NCBI GenBank assembly: GCA_040079935.1 | Contig: JBEBJI010000008.1 | Span: 19,383 to 83,382 of the forward strand | Direction of reading: 5' to 3' | Origin: Methylotenera_A sp040079935 | Lineage (GTDB): Bacteria; Pseudomonadota; Gammaproteobacteria; Burkholderiales; Methylophilaceae | Length of the DNA: 64,000 bases | In this document: positions 57,958 to 64,000 of the stretch, in pieces | Position numbering within the stretch: position 1 is the first letter of the stretch | Layout: each line of letters begins with the position of its first letter | Notes under the pieces: generated by a model | Databases searched by the model: none | Seen by the model: only the letters and a program-made list of their open reading frames with translations | Told to the model about the DNA's origin: nothing | Position numbers and translations under genes: made by a program

Positions 57958-58584
57958 ATGATAAAGCAAATGGATTTTTTTGGCGTTTTGTTGTTGGTGT
58001 TTGGCTCGGTTTTTATTTGGTCAGCCATTCGCCCACACGACTATTTCACTTGGTTTTTAGAAGTATTCCCCGCTATTGTCGCGCTACCGATTTTGTTTTT
58101 TAGCTTTCAAAAATTTCCACTTACACCGCTTTTATATGTCTTAATTTTGATTCATGCGATTATTCTCATGGTGGGTGGGCATTACACATATGCTGAAGTA
58201 CCTTTATTTAATTGGCTTAAAGACACGTTTGATTTAAGCCGCAACTATTACGACCGTGTCGGGCATTTTGTGCAAGGCTTTGTGCCGGCGATGATTGCAC
58301 GCGAAATTTTATTACGCAAAAGGGTGGTAAAAAATGGTGCGTGGTTATTTTTTATTGTATGCTCAATTTGTTTGGGCATCAGCGCATGCTATGAGTTTAT
58401 CGAGTGGTGGGTAGCCGTTGGCTCTGGCACTGCTGCAGAGGCTTTTTTGGGTACGCAAGGCGATGTGTGGGACACTCAGTGGGATATGTTTTTGGCGATG
58501 GTTGGTGCAATTACTGCACAAATTTTATTGGCAAAATTGCACAATAGGCAACTTGCCAATCTAAAATCTGGGCTTGAAACGTAA
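57958..58584 (+). CDS. DUF2238 (YjdF-like) membrane protein
   Basis: The 208-residue protein has about six transmembrane segments and the DUF2238 signature HYTYAEVPLFNWLKDTFDLSRNYYDRVGHFVQGFVPAMIAREILLRK, followed by GISACYEFIEWWVAVGSG and AEAFLGTQGDVWDTQWDMFLAM. This family, E. coli YjdF, has no known function. The start codon directly follows the cyclase stop (0 bp), so expression is coupled. The carA promoter -35 box lies within its 3' end. Confidence 0.9.
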   Translation: MIKQMDFFGVLLLVFGSVFIWSAIRPHDYFTWFLEVFPAIVALPILFFSFQKFPLTPLLYVLILIHAIILMVGGHYTYAEVPLFNWLKDTFDLSRNYYDRVGHFVQGFVPAMIAREILLRKRVVKNGAWLFFIVCSICLGISACYEFIEWWVAVGSGTAAEAFLGTQGDVWDTQWDMFLAMVGAITAQILLAKLHNRQLANLKSGLET

Positions 58585-58602
58585 GTCGGTTTCCGCTATA
58601 AT
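58574..58602 (+). promoter_or_regulatory. Sigma-70 promoter of carAB
   Basis: TTGAAA and TATAAT are separated by exactly 17 bp. The -35 box lies in the last codons of the DUF2238 gene and the -10 box 107 bp before carA. Confidence 0.85.
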
Positions 58603-58614
58603 TCGTCAATTCTG

Positions 58615-58648
58615 AAACGGGAAGAGTCCAAAAAACTCCTCCCGTTTT
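58615..58648 (+). terminator. Hairpin in the carAB leader (terminator or attenuator)
   Basis: AAACGGGA and TCCCGTTT form an 8-bp stem, extended inward by GAGT/ACTC, and end in TTTT. With a start site expected near 58609 the hairpin is almost at the 5' end of the carA mRNA. It could end the upstream transcript, or act in attenuation or mRNA protection. Confidence 0.6.
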
Positions 58649-58709
58649 GCGTATCTACTGTTCGACAAGTAAATAGATAGCGCGTCGCGATAAATATAGG
58701 AGCATTAAG

Positions 58710-59846
58710 GTGTCAAAAACAATTCCAGCGGTGTTAGTGTTAGCAGATGGAACTGTTTTTCATGGCATTGCAATTGGGGCTACAGGGCATACTGTTGGTG
58801 AAGTGGTATTCAACACTTCGATGACGGGCTACCAAGAGATTCTCACTGATCCATCCTACACTGGACAAATCGTCACACTCACTTACCCCCATATTGGCAA
58901 TTACGGTACGAATGCTGAGGATGTTGAATCAAGCAAAATTTATGCGGCGGGTTTAATTATTCGTGATTTACCACTTTTGGAATCTAATTTCCGCAGTACG
59001 CAAACACTTTCTGATTATTTAAAAGCCAATAATATCGTCGCAATTGCCGATATCGATACACGCAAGCTCACGCGGATTTTGCGCGAAAAAGGTGCGCAAG
59101 CGGGCTGCATTATGGCGGGCGAGACCGATGTGGTAAAAGCGCAAAGTTTGGCGCAGACCTTTCCAGGTTTGGCGGGCATGGATTTAGCTAAGGTGGTAAG
59201 CTGCAAAAAAGCCTATGAATTTACAGAGGGTGAATGGGCTCTGGGCAAAGGTTTTGCTAAATCTGAAAACAGTAAATTTCACGTTGTCGCTTTTGACTAC
59301 GGTGTGAAACGTAATATTTTGCGCATGCTGGTTTCGCGCAGTTGCAAAGTGACCGTATTGCCAGCGCAAGCAACGGCCGAAGAAGCGCTTAAATATAAGC
59401 CAGATGGCATCTTTTTATCCAATGGCCCAGGCGACCCGGAACCGTGTGATTACGCGGTTTCAGCGATTAAAACCTTGGTTGAAACTGGCATTCCAACTTT
59501 TGGTATTTGTTTAGGCCACCAGTTGTTGGCGTTAGCGAGTGGCGCTAAAACTATGAAAATGAAATTCGGCCATCACGGCGCGAACCATCCTGTGCAGGAT
59601 GTCGAAACTAAGCGGGTGTACATCACCAGTCAAAATCACGGTTTTGCGGCTGACCCGAACACCTTACCGAAAAATGTAAAAGTGACGCATGTGTCTTTAT
59701 TTGACGGCAGTTTGCAAGGAATTGCACGTACCGATAAGCCAGCGTTTAGCTTTCAAGGCCACCCAGAGGCAAGTCCTGGTCCACATGAAATGAGTTATTT
59801 GTTTGATCAATTTATTGATTTGATGCAAGAAAGAAAACCCAGTTAA
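58710..59846 (+). CDS. carA: Carbamoyl-phosphate synthase small subunit (CarA)
   Basis: The 378-residue glutaminase subunit starts at GTG with TAGGAG 7 bp upstream. It has the N-terminal text ALVLADGTVFHGIAIGATG, FNTSMTGYQEILTDPSYTGQIV, GVKRNILR, SNGPGDPEP, the catalytic Cys267 in TFGICLGHQLLAL, and the His-Glu pair in FSFQGHPEASPGP. It hydrolyses glutamine and passes ammonia to CarB. Its stop shares a base with the carB start, so the subunits are coupled. The product serves pyrimidine and arginine synthesis and the carbamoyltransferase of the LPS locus. Confidence 0.98.
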   Translation: MSKTIPAVLVLADGTVFHGIAIGATGHTVGEVVFNTSMTGYQEILTDPSYTGQIVTLTYPHIGNYGTNAEDVESSKIYAAGLIIRDLPLLESNFRSTQTLSDYLKANNIVAIADIDTRKLTRILREKGAQAGCIMAGETDVVKAQSLAQTFPGLAGMDLAKVVSCKKAYEFTEGEWALGKGFAKSENSKFHVVAFDYGVKRNILRMLVSRSCKVTVLPAQATAEEALKYKPDGIFLSNGPGDPEPCDYAVSAIKTLVETGIPTFGICLGHQLLALASGAKTMKMKFGHHGANHPVQDVETKRVYITSQNHGFAADPNTLPKNVKVTHVSLFDGSLQGIARTDKPAFSFQGHPEASPGPHEMSYLFDQFIDLMQERKPS

Positions 59847-62800
59847 TGGCCAAAAGAACCGACATTAAAAGCATTTTAATTATAGGTGCAGGCCCAATCG
59901 TCATTGGCCAAGCGTGCGAGTTTGATTACTCTGGAGCACAAGCCTGTAAAGCATTGCGTGAAGAAGGTTATCGCGTCATTTTGGTGAACTCAAACCCCGC
60001 GACGATTATGACCGACCCAGAAATGGCGGATGCGACCTATATCGAGCCGATTACTTGGCAAGTGGTAGAAAAAATCATCGCTAAAGAAAAGCCCGATGCG
60101 CTGTTGCCGACCATGGGCGGGCAAACCGCGTTAAATTGCGCGTTAGATTTAGATAAACATGGTGTGCTCAAAAAATACAATGTTGAGCTGATTGGCGCAA
60201 GCAAAGAGGCCATCGACAAAGCCGAAGATAGACAAAAGTTTAAAGAAGCCATGACCAAAATTGGCTTAGATTCAGCACGTTCTAGCATTGCGCACAGCAT
60301 GGAAGAGGCCTTGCAAGTGCAAGCCAGCATTGGCTATCCAGCCATTATTCGCCCCTCTTTCACCATGGGCGGCAGCGGCGGCGGCATTGCTTATAATCGC
60401 GAAGAATTCATCACTATTTGCGAGCGCGGCTTAGATGCTTCGCCGACCAAAGAATTGTTGATTGAAGAATCCATGCTCGGTTGGAAAGAGTATGAAATGG
60501 AAGTGGTGCGCGATAAAGCGGATAACTGCATCATCATTTGCTCGATCGAAAACTTAGACCCGATGGGCGTGCATACGGGTGATAGTATCACCGTGGCGCC
60601 CGCACAGACGCTTACTGATAAAGAATATCAAATCATGCGTAATGCTTCGCTGGCAGTGCTACGTGAAGTGGGCGTGGATACGGGCGGCTCTAATGTGCAA
60701 TTTGCCATTAATCCTGATAGCGGCCGCATGATAGTCATTGAGATGAATCCGCGCGTGTCGCGTTCATCTGCGCTGGCCTCAAAAGCCACGGGTTTCCCCA
60801 TTGCAAAAGTCGCGGCCAAGTTGGCGGTGGGCTACACTCTAGATGAGTTACGCAACGAAATTACGGGCGGTGCTACGCCTGCCAGCTTTGAGCCTAGCAT
60901 CGATTACGTCGTTACCAAGATACCAAGATTTGCTTTTGAAAAATTTCCGCAAGCCGATTCGCGCTTAACCACGCAAATGAAATCGGTCGGCGAAGTGATG
61001 GCGATTGGTCGTACTTTTCAAGAAAGTTTTCAAAAGGCGTTGCGTGGATTAGAGGTTGGCGTGGATGGCTTGGATGAAGTCACCACTGATTTAGACGTAA
61101 TTACCAAGGAAATGGGCGAGCCGCGCTCGGAGCGCATTTGGTATGTGGGTGATGCGTTTAGATGCGGTATGAGTATTCAACAAGTATTTAATATTTCGAA
61201 AATTGACCCTTGGTTTTTGGCGCAGATTAAAGACATTATTGACCGCGAAAATGCCCTCAAAGGCAAACATATCGCGGATTTGGACAAAGATGCGCTGTTT
61301 CAACTTAAGCGCCGCGGCTTTAGTGACCGCCGACTTGCCAAGTTGCTGGAAACTGATCAACACGCAGTGCGCGCTTACCGCCAAGCGCATAATGTGCGTC
61401 CTGTGTATAAGCGCGTGGATACTTGCGCGGCGGAGTTTGCGACGAATACAGCGTATATGTATTCGAGCTACGAGGAAGAGTGCGAAGCGCAGCCCACCAA
61501 TAAGAAAAAAATTATGGTGCTGGGTGGCGGGCCAAATCGCATCGGCCAAGGTATTGAGTTCGATTATTGTTGCGTTCACGCCGCCTTTGCAATGCGCGAA
61601 GATGGTTATGAAACTATTATGGTCAATTGCAACCCTGAAACCGTTTCTACGGATTACGATACAAGTGATAGGCTATATTTCGAGCCAGTGACGCTAGAAG
61701 ACGTGCTGGAAATCGTGCATATAGAAAAACCTGTCGGTGTGATTGTGCAATATGGCGGACAAACGCCGCTAAAATTGGCGCGCGCTTTAGAAAAAGCGGG
61801 CGTACCAATTATTGGTACAACACCAGATGCAATCGATCGCGCGGAAGACCGTGAACGCTTTCAAAAAATGCTCAATGACTTAGGTTTAAAACAGCCTCCA
61901 AACCGTACTGCACGTACTCCAGAGGCCGCGCTTATTGCTGCGAATGAAATTGGCTATCCGCTCGTGGTTCGTCCAAGTTATGTGTTGGGCGGCCGTGCCA
62001 TGGAAATCGTGCACGAGCAAAGCCAGCTAGAGCGCTACATGCGCGAAGCGGTGAAAGTATCTAACGATTCGCCCGTGTTGCTAGACCGCTTTTTGAATGA
62101 CGCGCTAGAGATTGACGTGGATGCGATTTGCGATGGTGAGGACGTGCTTATCGGCGGTATTATGCAGCACGTGGAGCAAGCGGGCGTGCATTCGGGCGAC
62201 TCCGCTTGTTCATTGCCGCCGTACAGTTTAAGCAAAAAATTGCAAGATGAATTGCGCAAACAAACCGTGCAAATGGCGTTGGCGCTAGGCGTTAGGGGTT
62301 TGATGAACGTGCAATTTGCGATTCAGGGCGAAACTGTCTATGTGCTAGAAGTGAATCCTAGAGCATCTAGAACAGTACCGTTTGTGTCAAAAGCTTGTGG
62401 TTTGCAATTGGCAAAAATCGCCGCGCGCTGCATGGCGGGACAAAGTTTGAAATCGCAAGGTGTCACTAAAGAAGTCATTCCGCCTTATTTCTCAGTGAAA
62501 GAGGCGGTGTTTCCGTTCATCAAGTTTCCAGGCGTCGATACGATTTTAGGCCCAGAAATGAAATCTACTGGCGAAGTGATGGGCGTGGGCGCGACTTTTG
62601 CCGAGGCGTTTGTTAAAGCGCAGCTTGGGGCATCAGAAAAATTACCCAAAGGCGGCCGCGCATTTATTAGCGTACGTAATGAAGATCACCAAAAAGTGGT
62701 GGATATTGCACAAGATTTAGCGAGGCTTGGTTTTAATTTAGTGGCTACCAAAGGCACTGCCAGAGCTTTGACGGAAAATGGTTTGACGGTAACGCCTGTG

Positions 62801-63049
62801 AATAAAGTGGCTGAAGGCCGTCCGCATGTGGTCGACATGATTAAAAACAATGAAATTAGTTTTATTGTGAATGTGACCGAAGACAAAAAAGCGGTGACAG
62901 ATAGTTACGAGATACGTCGCAGCGCGCTGCAAAATAAAGTGACTTATTACACCACTCTGGCGGGTGCTAAAGCCGCGTGCATGGGTATGGCGCAAACTAA
63001 AGAGATGGAAGTGTATTCGATTCAAGACTTGCATAAAAAACTTAATTAA
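59846..63049 (+). CDS. carB: Carbamoyl-phosphate synthase large subunit (CarB)
   Basis: The 1067-residue enzyme has two homologous halves. Each has an ATP-grasp fold: the first begins ILIIGAGPIVIGQACEFDYSGAQACKAL and has SFTMGGSGGGIAYN, and the second begins IMVLGGGPNRIGQGIEFDYCCVHAAFAM with SYVLGGRAMEIV. The C-terminal domain (about 930-1067) is the allosteric MGS-like part with VDIAQDLARLGFNLVATKGTARAL. It makes carbamoyl phosphate from bicarbonate, ATP and ammonia from CarA. Length is normal. A terminator follows. Confidence 0.99.
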   Translation: MAKRTDIKSILIIGAGPIVIGQACEFDYSGAQACKALREEGYRVILVNSNPATIMTDPEMADATYIEPITWQVVEKIIAKEKPDALLPTMGGQTALNCALDLDKHGVLKKYNVELIGASKEAIDKAEDRQKFKEAMTKIGLDSARSSIAHSMEEALQVQASIGYPAIIRPSFTMGGSGGGIAYNREEFITICERGLDASPTKELLIEESMLGWKEYEMEVVRDKADNCIIICSIENLDPMGVHTGDSITVAPAQTLTDKEYQIMRNASLAVLREVGVDTGGSNVQFAINPDSGRMIVIEMNPRVSRSSALASKATGFPIAKVAAKLAVGYTLDELRNEITGGATPASFEPSIDYVVTKIPRFAFEKFPQADSRLTTQMKSVGEVMAIGRTFQESFQKALRGLEVGVDGLDEVTTDLDVITKEMGEPRSERIWYVGDAFRCGMSIQQVFNISKIDPWFLAQIKDIIDRENALKGKHIADLDKDALFQLKRRGFSDRRLAKLLETDQHAVRAYRQAHNVRPVYKRVDTCAAEFATNTAYMYSSYEEECEAQPTNKKKIMVLGGGPNRIGQGIEFDYCCVHAAFAMREDGYETIMVNCNPETVSTDYDTSDRLYFEPVTLEDVLEIVHIEKPVGVIVQYGGQTPLKLARALEKAGVPIIGTTPDAIDRAEDRERFQKMLNDLGLKQPPNRTARTPEAALIAANEIGYPLVVRPSYVLGGRAMEIVHEQSQLERYMREAVKVSNDSPVLLDRFLNDALEIDVDAICDGEDVLIGGIMQHVEQAGVHSGDSACSLPPYSLSKKLQDELRKQTVQMALALGVRGLMNVQFAIQGETVYVLEVNPRASRTVPFVSKACGLQLAKIAARCMAGQSLKSQGVTKEVIPPYFSVKEAVFPFIKFPGVDTILGPEMKSTGEVMGVGATFAEAFVKAQLGASEKLPKGGRAFISVRNEDHQKVVDIAQDLARLGFNLVATKGTARALTENGLTVTPVNKVAEGRPHVVDMIKNNEISFIVNVTEDKKAVTDSYEIRRSALQNKVTYYTTLAGAKAACMGMAQTKEMEVYSIQDLHKKLN

Positions 63050-63067
63050 AATACACTTCAATTTTCA

Positions 63068-63101
63068 AAACCACGCTCAATTGGGTGTGGTTTATTTTTT
63101 T
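63068..63101 (+). terminator. Rho-independent terminator after carB
   Basis: AAACCAC and GTGGTTT (7-bp stem, extended by a C-G pair) are followed by A and seven T residues, 18 bp after the carB stop. Confidence 0.85.
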
Positions 63102-63114
63102 GTAAGGTTTTAAT

Positions 63115-63597
63115 ATGGCATTAAATCAAATTCCCGTAACGATTATTGGCGCAGAGCTAATGAAAGCAGAGCTGGCACGCTTGCGCAGTACCGATAGGCC
63201 TGAGGTGATTCAGGCAATTGCTGAGGCGCGTGCGCAGGGCGATTTATCTGAGAACGCTGAATATGAGGCTGCTAAAGAAAAGCAAAGCTTTATCGAAGGC
63301 CGCATTGCCGAGTTGGAATCTAAGCTTTCTAACTTGCAAGTGATTGACCCGAAAACGCTGCATGCTGAAGGCCGCGTTGTATTTGGTGCGACGGTGAATA
63401 TTGAAGATTTGGATTCTGGCGACATGAAGACTTATCAAATTGTGGGTGAGGACGAGGCCGATATTAAAGGTGGAAAAATTTCCATCGGCTCGCCTATTGC
63501 GCGCGCACTGATTGGTAAATCAGCTGGCGATATTGCCGAAATCGCCGCACCTGGCGGTATTAAAGAAGTTGAAGTCATCGAAGTGCTTTACATTTAA
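63115..63597 (+). CDS. greA: Transcription elongation factor GreA
   Basis: The 160-residue protein has an N-terminal coiled coil with the acidic tip in ARAQGDLSENAEYEAAKEKQSFIEGRIAELESKL. The C-terminal FKBP-like domain contains VNIEDLDSGDMKTYQIVGEDEADIKGGKISIGSPIARALIGKSAGD. It stimulates transcript cleavage by stalled RNA polymerase. The coupling with carAB is a common neighbourhood in proteobacteria (carA-carB-greA). Length and motif agree with the family. Confidence 0.97.
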   Translation: MALNQIPVTIIGAELMKAELARLRSTDRPEVIQAIAEARAQGDLSENAEYEAAKEKQSFIEGRIAELESKLSNLQVIDPKTLHAEGRVVFGATVNIEDLDSGDMKTYQIVGEDEADIKGGKISIGSPIARALIGKSAGDIAEIAAPGGIKEVEVIEVLYI

Positions 63598-63598
63598 C

Positions 63599-64000
63599 AT
63601 GTTAAGTCGCTTAAATTTAATTGTGATTACGCTGTGGGTGGGCGGCTTATGGATGACGGGCATCACCGCTTATGTGCTATTTGACGTGATGCACGACAAG
63701 CAACTCGCGGGCGGTTTGGCAGGTAAATTATTCACCATTATTAGTTACATCGGCATCGCCAGCGGCTTTTACTTGCTCATTCAGCGTTTGTTAGATTACG
63801 GTACTGGCGCGCTGAAACAAAGCTTTTTTTGGGCTGTTTTGATCATGTTGTTGCTGGTGTTGGCGGGGCATTTTGGTATTCAGCCGTTGATTGCGCAGCT
63901 TAAAGCCAGCGCGCTACCCAATGATGTGATGCAAAGCGTATTTGCAGAGCGATTTAGAAATTGGCACGGCGTGGCCAGCGTGGCATATTTGGCAGAGTGC
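63599..64000 (+). CDS. DUF4149 membrane protein (3' end outside window)
   Basis: The gene starts 1 bp after the greA stop and continues past the window end, so 134 residues are visible. It reads MLSRLNLIVITLWVGGLWMTG, then VLFDVMHDKQLAGGLAGKLFTIISYIGIASG, and later LAGHFGIQPLIAQLKASALP and FAERFRNWHGVAS. These are typical of DUF4149 (three to four transmembrane segments, common next to greA in Betaproteobacteria). Function unknown. Confidence 0.8.
   Translation, partial: MLSRLNLIVITLWVGGLWMTGITAYVLFDVMHDKQLAGGLAGKLFTIISYIGIASGFYLLIQRLLDYGTGALKQSFFWAVLIMLLLVLAGHFGIQPLIAQLKASALPNDVMQSVFAERFRNWHGVASVAYLAEC

Noticed and set aside
61203..61691. Plus-strand open frame of 162 codons inside carB
   Set aside because: It lies wholly in another frame of the conserved carB hinge region; a shadow frame.
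1..64000. tRNA, rRNA, CRISPR arrays, IS elements and prophage genes
   Set aside because: No cloverleaf-type sequence, regularly spaced repeats, transposase or phage structural genes were recognised. The palindromic elements are dispersed irregularly over kilobases, unlike CRISPR repeats.

Overview
The window is a 64 kb stretch of chromosome from a Gram-negative betaproteobacterium. An obligate or facultative methylotroph of the Methylophilaceae (Methylotenera/Methylophilus type) fits best. This is inferred from the ftsY-ftsE-ftsX-rpoH block, the ubiE-ubiJ-ubiB cluster, the edd-eda pair, the Kdo/heptose LPS genes and the moderately AT-rich composition. No rRNA, tRNA, CRISPR array, prophage or insertion-sequence transposase was seen. 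No gene-free stretch exceeds 300 bases.

Layout. Positions 1-5.5 kb hold a DUF4340 protein, mutM and, on the minus strand, DUF971-ubiE-ubiJ-ubiB (ubiquinone synthesis) plus a small secreted protein. From 5.7 to 11.9 kb lie a dynamin-like GTPase and the minus-strand ftsY-(lprI-like)-ftsE-ftsX-rpoH operon. From 12 to 17.2 kb are two M16 peptidase-family genes, rsmD, coaD, a 2[4Fe-4S] ferredoxin, a glyoxalase and a GIY-YIG protein. From 17.3 to 22.7 kb are two unrecognised genes and grpE-dnaK-dnaJ. From 22.8 to 31.5 kb is an LPS inner-core locus (waaC, waaG, waaP, an lpxL-like gene, an inaA-like kinase, a methyltransferase, a double-kinase protein, a carbamoyltransferase) whose order resembles the Pseudomonas aeruginosa core locus. 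From 31.5 to 39.6 kb come edd-eda, a HAD phosphatase, a GT2/LAB_N/GT39 lipid-linked sugar module, and ugd with a nucleotide-sugar epimerase. From 39.6 to 49.4 kb is a minus-strand run reading hrcA-hemH-hldD-gmhA-hldE-waaF-membrane glycosyltransferase, followed by a methyltransferase and a glycosyltransferase. From 49.5 to 64 kb are nadK, recN, an M48 lipoprotein, fur, an extended bamE, dapB, a diguanylate cyclase, a DUF2238 protein, carAB, greA and a cut-off DUF4149 gene.

How it works together. Three systems dominate: envelope assembly (ADP-heptose synthesis, heptosyl transfer, core phosphorylation and carbamoylation, lipid-linked sugar decoration, BamE, M48 protease); the heat-shock circuit (HrcA, RpoH, GrpE/DnaK/DnaJ, with a CIRCE operator before rpoH and a sigma-32 type promoter before grpE); and central metabolism (ubiquinone, Entner-Doudoroff, carbamoyl phosphate).

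The most unusual signal is a dispersed palindromic element of about 38-40 bp. It has the core CCAATATCCATG between complementary arms, and 14 clear or likely copies plus up to four decayed ones are present. About half sit inside conserved genes (ftsY, waaC, a kinase, an epimerase, waaF, hldE, hrcA, probably bamE) and add an in-frame peptide such as LQANIHEAL or SSWILVCRA. At least one copy is open in all six frames. This resembles the Rickettsia palindromic elements in behaviour but not in sequence. A second family of longer palindromes (107 and 79 nt) with a GTAC-loop-GTAC centre occurs twice. rpoH appears to start at an ATT codon.
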